Shown piece after piece: positions 1-10,041 of a stretch of DNA of 64,000 nucleotides (positions within the stretch are counted from its first letter, which is position 1; each line of letters starts with the position of its first letter). The notes beneath the pieces were generated by a model, which did not search any database, was not told the origin of the DNA, and worked only from the letters and a program-made list of their open reading frames with translations. Made by a program: the position numbers and the translations under genes. This DNA comes from Aspidiotus rigidus (taxonomy: Eukaryota > Arthropoda > Insecta > Hemiptera > Diaspididae), in the NCBI GenBank assembly GCA_035079385.1, contig JAVHKY010000003.1, forward strand, positions 21,219,501 through 21,283,500, read 5' to 3'.

Positions 1-289
1 ATAGAAGCCGAAGCCAAACTTCCTACGACTTTTCTGGGCCGAGTTATGGACCAAAACGGGCCAAAAATTGACCAATTTGCAAGGGTTTGAGTAGTAAGTA
101 CAATTTTAAGAATTCCCACATTTCGTAGGGTTATAAAAGTATTTTTTGCGGACTCAGCGCTAAATTTCTCAAGTAAATCGAGTGGGCCTAAATTTTGAAA
201 TTTTGAAAGGTATCTCATTTCTGAGAAGCTTGGCAAATTTTGCTCATTTTGGTCCATTTCCCACTGCCATCAGAAATGGCACCTGAAGC

Positions 290-1310
290 TCTTTCATTGA
301 GTCGTTCTATCCTGGAGCACTCTACAGGAGGATCGACTGTGCGGTGCTCCTCATCGTCTTTCGTCTGACTTCCCTCCACCTCATAGGCTGGCCATCGGGT
401 GGCTTAGATGTGTGACTAACTATCCTGCCCGCCTTTTCCGCTACATCAAGAAACGGTGCCTAAAGCTCAGCTTTGACCAAAACCAGATGCTCCTAAACTG
501 TGATTTCCACGCCTTGCAGACGACAAATGGGTGGACTGTACTTTCGACTGAAATAATATAGCCTCCTTTTTTCCTACTGAGATTTCTAGTCTGACCACTT
601 TGGTCCAACTCTTCACTGCCTCTAAAACCTGGCTTACCATGCTCTTCACCGCTAGAGGTGTTTCAGTAGTGCATAGCACAAATTTTTTTATCCACGCTTG
701 ATGGAACTTCACCTTGAAAATCCCGTGAAATGCGACGCCACACAAGAGCGGCCCAAGGTTCGACCTTTACGGCAAGCCACAAGTAACGCTTCACTCTCGG
801 TAGCTAAGATAGCTGCGAAGGTATGCAGGCACTACTGCGTATCTACAGGGGCTTCCAATATCCTCTCTCATGGAATCGAACTGAATGCATTTCTCAAATC
901 CAGGCTACCTACTTGTTATTAGTTCTCTTTCCTTCAGATAGCTCTCGAGTCGATTGACTGTCACTCTCTCTAGAAGTTTGCCTGCGTTATCAAGCAGGCA
1001 AAGTGGTCGATAAGAGGACGGCAGGCCAGGTGGTTTACCCTTCTTTTCGGTCAACGCTAGCCTGGCAGTATCGAAGCAACTGCCATATTGAATTTGTAAA
1101 CAAGCAGAGTCGGGCCAACTGGATGTATTGCGTCCCGCAGTTCATTGATTCTGCGTCCACCTTCTCAACACCTAGGAGAGTTATACTATACTTTTCTTCT
1201 ATTGGAGCGTGACATGGGGAATGGCTGCTGTGGGAAGAGGCCGTGAATGAGTCGCCCCGCGGCATCTGGATCATTGCGAAGAGCCGCTTCAGCTTCTTCA
1301 GGATCAACTT
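290..1310 (-). pseudogene. Decayed R1-clade-like non-LTR retrotransposon, RT region
   Basis: Reading the minus strand from about 1110 downward in shifting frames gives KPPGLPSSYRPLCLLDNAGKLLERV, the opening of a non-LTR reverse transcriptase. It is followed by a VPAYLRSYLSYRE block, a GLP..SNLGPLL block (normally GVPQGSVLGPLL) and a KKEAIL block. Near 300-420 comes an RRKTMRSTAQSILL-type block typical of the post-RT region of R1-like elements. Frames change repeatedly and stops interrupt every frame, so the copy is dead. The order of motifs fixes the strand. Which R1-like family it belongs to is not resolvable by eye. Bases 1-290 hold nothing recognisable. Confidence 0.7.
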
Positions 1311-1488
1311 AATGTTCTCGGTGTGTTCTAGCCAGAAAGATGAAAAAAGGACGCACCTATCATTTACAAAGCCCTACTCCGACTGCTTCAAGAAAACCTT
1401 GATACGCAATGAAAAAAATTCCAGCAGCTGGAAATATCATTCCCTAGGAAGTGAGTTTTAGAGGTTCAATGTGAATTTTCAAGTACCA

Positions 1489-2977
1489 TACCCGATAAAC
1501 CAATCGACCAAATTTTGTCTATTCATTTCAGTTGATTGTTGGTCTGATATTATTCCTACTAAATTTTGGTCATATTTTTAGTTGATTTTTGATCACTATG
1601 CGGAATACATTTCGACCCATTTCTTGGTCGTTATAATTGTCAATACAAAATGGAATTTTTCCTCGTTTCTTAGTCGAAAATTGAGATTGTATTTATCACT
1701 CAATTTTGACTAAGACTTCTAGTCAATTTCTGGGCAGATGTTTTGGGAGATACCTTGATCCATTTTGAGTAGATTTTTCCTCAACATCTACCAATATTTT
1801 TACTCTTTTTTTTTTTTTTGTCTATTCTCGTGCAAACCACGTTCACTCATTTTTGCCCAAAATTTCCAGCCAAATTCTTAGGAATGAATCATTTATCATA
1901 TTACTCACAAACTCGCAGATAAATATAAAGATATTTAAAATAAAATTTTAAATTTTAAAATTAATATTCTTAATAATAAAATTATTCAATAAATGGACAT
2001 ATTCTACTAATCATAAAAATATTAGATTTATTATATTCAATTTGAGGAGTTCCAACAGGAAGAATTATTAAATATAATTTTTTTTTTTTTAAATTTTAAT
2101 TTTATATCAATTTTATTTTTTGAAATTAAATTTCAACTTTATTTAAGAAGTTTATAATATAATATTATTTTGAAAAAATAAAGATCTTATTTAAATTTTC
2201 TTGATATAGTTGATTTAATCAAAATTATTAATTTTTTTTCAGAATAATTTATTTAATAAAAATAATATGTATATTAATTTTCAATAAAAATTATTATAAA
2301 ACAACTAAAAAAATTGAAACTAAATAACTTTTTATATCTTTCAATTTACTCAACATATTTGATCCTTTAAATGAGAATTAATTATTTAATCATTTCAATA
2401 ATGATTTTAAATAATCATATTGAACCAGAATGATATTTTTTTCATTTTTTTGTTCAATTTTACATTCAATTAATAGAAAATTATTAGGTTTATTTATGAC
2501 AAATAAAAAAATCATTGAAAAACAATTTTTAAAGAGTCAATTTGAATAATAAATTAACATAAATTAAATTGATACAAATTAATTTATAAATAATAAATTG
2601 ATAAAGAATAATGATAATTATTGTATTATATCAATCAAAATATTTTATATCGTCAAGGTTCCCTAGAAATCGACTCTTTTTTTGGTAAAAAATGGTCAAA
2701 ATATAGTCAATTGCAGAGGACGTATGGCCAATGACTGAGGATAGACCATTTTATGGTACATACCTATATCACTTACAGATCGACTAATTTTTTCATTCAA
2801 AATTTTGTCAAGTTGCTTTAAATGTGGTCTAAATAAGGTAGGGAAGAGCGGAAGTAAATCGACTGAAAAAGTTGGTCTGTTATTATAGTCACTCATCAGA
2901 GCGCCCCCTCAGTCTATTTTTGGTCTACATTTACTCAAAATCAACTGAGATATCTGGTCGATCTGGTTTATCGGGTA
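1489..2977. mobile_element. TIR-flanked element enclosing AT-rich mitochondrial-like DNA
   Basis: The left end reads TACCCGATAAACCAATCGAC from 1489. The right end, read inward from 2977 on the minus strand, is TACCCGATAAACCAGATCGA, so imperfect terminal inverted repeats bound about 1.49 kb. The repeat may extend outward through GTACC with a one-base gap. Both flanks contain many diverged copies of 'gaccaaaattgac'-like words, which suggests subterminal repeats. No transposase is visible, so it is non-autonomous. I see no clear direct target duplication. The middle (about 1900-2650) differs sharply in composition and is described separately. Confidence 0.6.
1900..2650 (+). pseudogene. Nuclear mitochondrial-like DNA (NUMT) with cox1 and cytb signatures
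   Basis: This block is extremely AT-rich compared with its flanks. At 1988-2024 the plus strand encodes NKWTYSTNHKNI, the conserved start of cytochrome oxidase I (KW.(Y/F)STNHKDIG). At 2410-2488 it encodes NNHIEPEWYF followed, after a frameshift, by a CSILHSINSKLLG-like stretch. That is the cytochrome b signature ([24 protein letters not shown]), with TGA read as Trp as in mitochondria. The two genes lie only 400 bp apart with unrecognised DNA between, so this is a rearranged, degenerate insertion and not intact mitochondrial sequence. Extent outside the two signatures is inferred from composition. Confidence 0.6.
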
Positions 2978-3060
2978 GGTACGTAAAGTATTGCGACTGA
3001 AGCAAGTCTTTGTAAGATCAAGCACTGTAGGTACAATTTAAATATAATATAATTGCTAAT

Positions 3061-3496
3061 TTAAGGGTATGCTCTGCCTATAGCCACTCACACACACAAA
3101 ATAGACGTGTATAACACAAAATGGTGTGTTGCGGGTAAATAATGCTCAGAATTTTTCAAAACGTCGGGTAATTATTCTAAAAGTTGGGGAATATACGGCT
3201 GTCGGCTAATTACTTGACAGCTCGCGAAATGTTCCGAGAACTCTTAAGGAAACGTTCAAAGTTAGGTACATCTAAAACAGCCATCTTTAAATCGTCGAAT
3301 ATCAATTAATGAATGAAATTAGTTTGTTTACATTGATCAGCCGCATATTTCTGAGCTTCATCCACAAAAATTCGCAGTTTCGAGATATTTTTTGATGCAG
3401 TATTGAATTATATTTTCTTCGGGCAAAATACGCAACACGCAATATACCATTTTGTGAGTGTCTCTGTGTTAGTAACTAGGTAGAGCATACCCTTAA
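3061..3496. mobile_element. MITE flanked by TTAA (piggyBac-like target site)
   Basis: TTAA at 3061-3064 and again at 3493-3496 bounds an element starting GGGTATGCTCTGCCTA and ending TAGGTAGAGCATACCC. The inverted repeat continues inward for roughly 60 bases with mismatches and includes CACTCACA.. AAATGG blocks. TTAA duplication is the hallmark of piggyBac-superfamily insertion. There is no coding capacity, so it is a non-autonomous element. The family name is inferred only from the target site. Confidence 0.65.
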
Positions 3497-3499
3497 TCA

Positions 3500-4420
3500 T
3501 TTTTCCGAATAGCGTATGCGAGAGGATGGTAAAAATGAGCACCTTGAAATTACTGTGCATCGAGATCGTTGGTATGTAGACTATGAGTAGTAAAATAGTT
3601 ACGCCAAATTCTGGATAAAATCCAAATTTTCTTCCAACGAAAAAAAAAAATTCTTTTCTGCATGTTCTCTGTTCACTGACACCATTTTGAATTGTTTTGG
3701 AATGAGATAACAATTTCAACGTGACATCGGAAATTTAAATTCGCTTGAATTTCACTCCGAAGTACGTTATTGGACTACGAATACACCTCGAAAAACAAAA
3801 TATCTCAAATCTATAATATTCTGATAGGATTTGACTCCGGCGGAAAATTCAAGGATAGATTTGAATTTTATAAATTAAATCAACACAGTACCTATACATG
3901 GGCTAAATTTTGGAATGTAGAACTCCTGGAAACAATTTTAGATCCCCTCTCTTCCATTGATAATATCATCTCGAGTACCTACTCATAAGATCTAGAAAAA
4001 ATGATCAAGAATATTAAATTTAACGAGAGATGTCTTGATAAAATTCAAAATTCAATGAGACTTCTCAGTTCTCTATTGTTCTGAAGCCTCAAAACTGATT
4101 GAAATTCTCTCATAGTTCGCACCTCAATGTTTCGTCTTATGCTCTTCAAATTTCTATTGAGCTCCAAAATAAGTCTCCTTTTTCTCTATAAGTGGATCAG
4201 TGCTTATAATTCTTTTACGTTCCTACACTAAAGGGATCTTACAGAAAAATTTCCAAGAGTCCTTTGACGGAATCACGATGTAAACGTAGACTCCAAGTCC
4301 TTTTCTCTCGACCGAAGTCATAGGTATTACGATACGCGCCTGGCGCGTCATGTCATGATCCAGACCCAGACGCTGGCCCGAACGCAAACGTCTTTTCAAG
4401 GAATAAAAGTCAAACAAAAG
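3500..4420. other. Intergenic DNA, nothing recognised
   Basis: Only short open frames (for example 3770-3988 plus and 4223-4417 minus) without recognisable domains or gene-like context. Confidence 0.5.
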
Positions 4421-4424
4421 AGCA

Positions 4425-4862
4425 GCCGAAAAACGACGGCTTCCTTAACGAAGTTGAACTAGCAACGCAGGGAACTTGTTCTTTGAGTCAAACTGGTTTT
4501 GGTATTCAGAATTCAAGCAAGCCTAGATCGAGTATAAAGCTAGTATGAAATGTAGGCCTAGACCTACTGGAAACCTAGTATGAAATAGGACGTGTCATCA
4601 GTAACCTGGACCTATTTTAGGGACTTCGAAATATATGGGTCGAGAGTCGAAATTATTCCAAGACCCCCTCTTATCATAATTATGTATATGGCTTATAGGT
4701 CGAAATTATTCTAAGACCCCCTTCTATCATACATAGCTCGGAGGTCAACATTTTTCCAAGTCCCTTTCCTATTATATAATTATAGCTCGAAAGTCAAAAT
4801 TTTTCAAAATTCTTCACCGGACGGCGCCTGGCAAATTTCTCAAAAAGCCCCCCATTAGTGGA
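4425..4862 (-). mobile_element. HINE-1 copy, minus orientation, left end damaged
   Basis: Reading the minus strand, this has the HINE-1 order. It has a damaged left module (aaatttGCCaggcgccgtcc near 4810-4850), diverged 45-bp satellite units (4640-4800) and the 'taggcctagacc' module (4530-4600). It ends with GCAGGGAAC..GTT and the stem-loop-bearing end CTTCCTTAACGAAG (4436-4475). The palindromic ACAGGGAACCTGT is not visible at the left end, so that end is truncated. Confidence 0.7.
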
Positions 4863-4884
4863 GGCAAATTGGAGTGATATTGGG

Positions 4885-4990
4885 AAAAAAACATTTTGCT
4901 GAAAATGGTTCAGGGTGTGGTCCTGAACAATATACTAAGAATCCCGCGTTTTCCTCCTGGAGCTTCTTTTTTATGGGAGTTCAGACGCCC
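4885..4990 (+). repeat. Left arm of a long inverted repeat
   Basis: Contains AACATTTTGCTG, GGTTCAGG.TGTGGTCCTGAA and a GCGTTTTCC..GGAGCTT block. The same words occur in inverted orientation at 6765-6875. The pair brackets a HINE-2 copy and a minisatellite. Confidence 0.6.
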
Positions 4991-5479
4991 CCCCCCCCAA
5001 AGAAAAAAAAGAAAAAAATTTGTATTAGCCTATTGTTTGAATTTTTGCTGTAAATAGTTTTTTTTTTCTCTCTTCCTACGATTAAAATGTTCACCAAAGT
5101 GCACATCACGTCTTGGGCATACTTGCCTCAATGTTGGTTGAGTATTAGAGGTAGTAGACGACATTGACGACGACTTGCAGGATGTATTAAGTCAGGACGA
5201 GGAAGCTGACCATGAGTCCAGTACTGATGACGATTCCTCAGTAATCACAGGTAAAGAGTATGATGAGAGCGAATAATTTCAAGTCCTTCCATCCCGAATG
5301 TTAGACCACACTTAGAGAGCGTAGAAAACTGGTAGGCAGGGCACAGGACGGATGGAGGAGCTCAAGTCCTTTGCGAGAAACGGCCTCCCTTCTCGGGCTA
5401 TGATTACATGAAATATACCAGCCTCATGGAGTAAGATTCAGTTGAAGAACCTACAGGAAAAATATCCCTAACACACTTT

Positions 5480-6170
5480 TTAGCGGGGAACCCGCTATCC
5501 ATTTTGTTAGGAGATTACATCCTCAAAAAACGTCCGCGTCCGCAGGTTAGGTTAGGTTACGGGACTTGGAAGAATTTCAAGTCTCGAGCTATATATGATA
5601 ACAGGGGGACTTAGAAGAATTTCAAGTCTCGAGCTATATATGATAGGAGGGGGACTTGGAAGAATTTCGAGTCTCGAGCTATATATGAAAGGAGGGGGAC
5701 TTAGAAGAATTTCGAGTCTCGAGCTATATATAATAGGGGGGGGGGGACTTGGAAGAATTTTGAATTTCGAGCTACCGTCCGCCGTCCGCCGTCCAACCAA
5801 AACTTAGAAAAATTTTGAGACTCGAGCTATATATGATAGGAGGGGGACTTAGAAGAATTAGAAGAATTTCGAGTCTCGAGCTATATATGATAGGAGGGGG
5901 ACTTGGAAGAATTAGAAGAATTTCGAGTCTCGAACTATATATGATAGGAGGGGGACTTGGAAGAATTGTGACTTCCGAGCTATATATGATAGAAGGGGGA
6001 CTTAGAAGAATTTCGACTCTCAAGCTATATATGATAGGAGGGAATGTAGAATGATAATTTCGATTTGAATTATATGACAAGATTATCAACTCAGTTCCAC
6101 ACCACCTGAGAGGGCGAGTTAAGGAATCGCGGGTTCCCCGCTGCCATTGCAACGTCTGCAATAGCTTCTA
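5480..6170 (+). mobile_element. HINE-2 copy with both ends (type example)
   Basis: The left end is the palindrome TAGCGGGGAACCCGCTA (5481-5497). It is followed by a conserved leader with GTCCGCGTCCGCAGG and two to three TTAGG units (to about 5565). The interior is about nine to ten 45-bp satellite units. The right module starts GGAATGTAGAATGATAATTT (about 6040) and ends with CGCGGGTTCCCCGCTG (6128-6143), an inverted copy of the left end. It closes with a stem-loop of the form CCATTGCA, loop ACGTC, and its near-complement (6144-6164). This order matches Helentron-associated non-autonomous elements. No protein is encoded; long open frames here are satellite artefacts. Confidence 0.75.
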
Positions 6171-6179
6171 TTTATAGAC

Positions 6180-6765
6180 CAATTACTCTGTTCTGAAAGC
6201 TGAATAGCTCATTTGATAGGAAATTTTCCGAGGAACAACTTTTCTTTGAAACATTTTTTCATAAAATTTCAATTTTGGGAGATATATGGCAAAACTGATT
6301 GTGGTCCTCTTTAGAGGGGGCACTAATTGACTCAGGCTGAAAATTCAATACGTTATTTGGAAGGAAATTTAACGAGGAACAATTTTTATTTGAAACATTT
6401 TTAATGAGGTTTCAATTAGACGAGATATAAGCGAAAGACTAATTCTTGGCGGTTTTAAACCGTTGTAAGAAAAGAACCTCCTGAAGGCTGAATAGTTCCT
6501 TTGCTAGGAAATTTAACGAGGAACAACTATTGTTTGAAATATTTTTTAATAAAATTTCAATTTTGGGAGTTATATGGAAAAACTGATTTTGGGACTCTTT
6601 TGTATGGCCTTTGAAAAGGCACTAATTGGTATAGGCTGATGGTTGAATACGTTATTTGGTAGGAAATTCAACGAGGAACAACTTTTTTTTGAAATATTTT
6701 TAAATAAAATCTCTATTTCTCGCGATATAGGTGAAAAACTAATTTTTTGGGGTTTGAACCTCTAT
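6180..6765. repeat. Tandem repeat, about 145 bp or 290 bp higher-order unit
   Basis: The block 'ggctgaat..tttg.taggaaattt..cgaggaacaact...tttgaaa.attttt.ataaaatttcaatttt' recurs four times (from about 6195, 6345, 6485 and 6635). Alternate copies are most alike, giving a two-subunit higher-order repeat. No coding potential. Confidence 0.65.
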
Positions 6766-6875
6766 TAAAAAAAAGCTCCGAGGGGAAAACGCAGGATTTT
6801 TAGTATTTTGTTCAGGACCACATCCTGAATCTTTTTCAGCAAAGAAACGTTCACTCCAGCAAAATGTTCTTTTTT
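6765..6875 (-). repeat. Right arm of the long inverted repeat
   Basis: The minus strand reads AACATTTTGCTGGAG, then TTCAGGATGTGGTCCTGAAC and a GCGTTTTCCCCTCGGAGCTTTT block. It pairs with 4885-4990. Confidence 0.6.
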
Positions 6876-6879
6876 CCTT

Positions 6880-8765
6880 ACTTGCCGACACTACATATTC
6901 GTAGAATAGGTTCCCTGTTAAAACAAAAAGCACTTGAACTGCCTTTTTCTGTTCCCAACTTATGTTTACCCGTAATACTTTGATGAGATGGAGGGGGGGG
7001 GGGCGAGGTTAAATCACGTTATCCCAAAATCGAGCTTATTTATGGCATAAATATTCAATTCAAAAATACTGTTCAACTTACCACCGACTGGATCGTTTTC
7101 ATCAATTTTGATCATCTTGATGGATTTAGCATAAGATTCAATCTGCAATCAGAAACATCAAATTCTCATCATCAGTTTCAATACTGACCTAATGGACAAA
7201 GTATCACGAAGAACTAAGTGATAGCCCTTGCAAGAACAGTAGTCATTTTATACAGAAAATTCACGAGGTGGAGAATTCAAATATTTCTAATTATCAAGGG
7301 GACTCAAAAAAATTAATGTTGACTTTGGAACTTTATCAATAAGAAGGGGATAAAAAGTGGATCACAGCTCCGTTTAGATGAAACTATTTTTTCAAACTGG
7401 GCTACATGTTCTAATATACATATGATACCAACTATAACTGAAAATAGTTTGGGGTTACAACTGCTTAAAATTTCTCTTGTCAAATAAGTCTAAAAATGTT
7501 GGTTCTCAACTTTTTTTCAAATTTCTTAAATTTTTTCAATAATTTTTTTTCTACGAATTAATTTGGTGATCTTTTTTTGAATTCTACAAGCATGATGGTG
7601 GTTTTTGGTTAAGTATAGACACAAGAAAAGGTGATGAACTTTTAAATTCACGAATAAAAGCGAAGGCGGCGCCCTCTAGATTTACCATGGTGGCTATTTG
7701 AGGAAGCTTGTAAGAAAAATGATGAAGTGAAAAAAGTCATCCAAAAAATGTAAAATTACATTCATGTGAAAGAAGATTGGAAGGGCAACAAGTTTTGTTC
7801 TCTAGATTTTTCATGAAAAACAATTTGAAATGGTGAAATCACGATTTAATAGTATGTTGTGTTATGGTAGAAAACACCATGATCACTTTTTTCGCAGAAC
7901 GAGTAGCGCTCCTAAAGGGACCTTTATCCGCAAATTGTCTGGAAGACAGTAATTACACCTAGGAAAGAGAAGAATGGAGATCTATGAGGGAGCGTATATG
8001 GGTAACGAGAGCGGGCCAATCTTGAGAAGAGAAAGGATAGTTTCTTTGGGGCAGGACTTTCTGTTCGAAGAAGATCACAAAAACGATCGAAGTCTATTCT
8101 CGATCTGACTTTACGGAACGGCAATAGTTTTCGAGATCGTACGTACGCTGGTGAGGGTGAAATATTGGTAATCTTAGACAGGTATTAGGTATAGATGGAA
8201 TTCTTGGTCGTTTGATTCACACACTATGATCAGGAAGTTTTTTCGTAACATTTTAACAGGAAACGTATTCTACATTTTTGCTATTTTTTTTTCTTTTCTC
8301 TCTTAGAAAAAAAAACACATAATACAGGACAGAAGCTAACACGTTTCCTTCAGAGAATTCTAGTGCAGCACTTTATGTAGTTGCTCCCTAAACTTCAATG
8401 TAATATATCGATTAAGTCGATTTTATCAATCATGTAGACTCGATTTCACCTATCGTATCGAATTTTGATTCGTTGGTCATGATGACGCTTAGTACGTCCT
8501 CCTACACAATCATTCCTCAGCTTAGTATAAACTTGGTATTCTGTATGTTGAGCTAAATAGCTAACGGGCTCACCCACAGCCTCGGGCAGGTATAGTATAC
8601 CGTATGTTAGGATAAGTGGGTCATTGGTCACTCAATCCGCTCGCGCACGTGGTATATGTATGATAGGTTAGTCCACGCTCTGAAGCCATTTAAGCTCACC
8701 TTCTATCGTCGAGTCAAAAAACCGTATATTAGGAACTCCGCTGTTGGAGAGGGAGGAGTTGATGC
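6880..8765. other. Intergenic DNA, nothing recognised
   Basis: Includes a G-run near 6993 and AT-rich stretches around 7500. Open frames at 7924-8124 and 8446-8631 (minus) have no recognisable domain. Confidence 0.5.
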
Positions 8766-8771
8766 CAGGTA

Positions 8772-9105
8772 GAATTCTAACAGGGAACCTGTATGTTTGG
8801 CTTTTTGAGAAATTTGCCGTACACCATCCAACAAAAAACTTGGAAAAATTTCGACTCTCAAGCTATATATGATAGGAGAGGGACTTAGAAAAACGAAGTT
8901 GAATGAGAAACGCAGGGAACCTGTTTTATGAGTCATATGGGATTTGGTATTGAGAATTCAAGGAAGCCTAGACCTAGATAAAGGTAGTATAAAAAAGGCC
9001 TAGACCTACTATAAGCATAGTATAATATAGTTCGAGAGTCTAAATTTTTCTCGAATCTCGCGCTATATATGGTAGGGGGAAGACTTGGAAATAGGAATAA
9101 AGTAA
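8772..9105. mobile_element. Two partial HINE-1 ends in opposite orientation
   Basis: 8772-8890 is a plus-oriented left end (ACAGGGAACCTGT, then the GAGAAATTTGCCGT..CCATCCAAC module and one satellite unit). From 8892 a minus-oriented right end follows (AACGAAGTT.., GCAGGGAACCTGTTTTATGA, then the 'cctagacctaga' module). The two are joined without the usual array. Confidence 0.65.
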
Positions 9106-9109
9106 AGAC

Positions 9110-9990
9110 ATGAAAAAACGACGGCTTCCTTAACGAAGTGAAACGAGGAACGCAGGGAACCTGTTTTATGAGTCAAATGGAAGGAAGCCTAGGCCTAGAT
9201 AGAGCTAGTATAAAGAACGCCTAGACCTACTATAAGTCTAGTATAATATAGTTTAAGAGTCTAAATTTGTCTATCTCGAGCTATTTATGGTAGCTCGAGA
9301 GTCGAGATTTTTTCCAAGTCCCCCGCCTATCATATATAGCTCGAGAGTCGAAATTTTTCCAAGTCCCTCTCCTATCATATATAGCTCAAGAATCGAGATT
9401 TTTCTAAGTCCCCTCCTATCATATATATAGCTCGAGAGTCGAAATTTTCTAAGTCCCTCTCCTATCATATACAGCTCGAGAGTCGAAATTTTTTCCAAGT
9501 CCCCCTCCTATCATATATAGCTCGAGAATCGAAATTTTTCTAAGCCCCCCTCTTATCCTATACAGCTTGAGAATCGAAATTTTAACAGGGAACCTGTTTT
9601 ATGGGGGTCTTTTTGAGAAATTTGCCGTGCGCCATGCGCCGTTTGCCGTCCAGCAAAAAACTTGGAAGAATTTTGACTATCGAGCTATATATGATAGGAG
9701 GAGGACAGGCGAATTTCGACTCTCAAGGCATACATGATACGAGAGGGCCTAAGAAAAATTCCTACTCTCGACTTGGAAAAATTTCAACTCTCGAGCTATT
9801 TGAGAAAAATTTAGACTCTAAACTATATTATGCTAGGCTTATCGTAGGTCTAGGCCTTGTTCATACTAGCTTCATCTAGCTCTAGACTTCCTTGAATTTT
9901 CAATACCAAATGCCATTTGACTCATAAAACAGGTTCCCTGCGTTCCTCGTTTAAATTCGTTAAGGAAGCCGTCGTGTTTCTGAGTCCCCC
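9110..9990. mobile_element. Head-to-head HINE-1 pair sharing one palindromic left end
   Basis: From 9114 a minus-oriented right end and an array of 45-bp units (9260-9570) run into the palindrome AACAGGGAACCTGTT near 9583. A plus-oriented leader, array (9660-9800), 'taggcctt' module and right end follow. The right end is AAAACAGGTTCCCTGCG at about 9930 and CGTTAAGGAAGCCGTCG to about 9980. The left-end palindrome appears to serve both halves. Confidence 0.65.
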
Positions 9991-10041
9991 TCCTATCATA
10001 TATAGCTCGAGAGTCGACATTTTTCCGAGTCCCTCTCCTAT

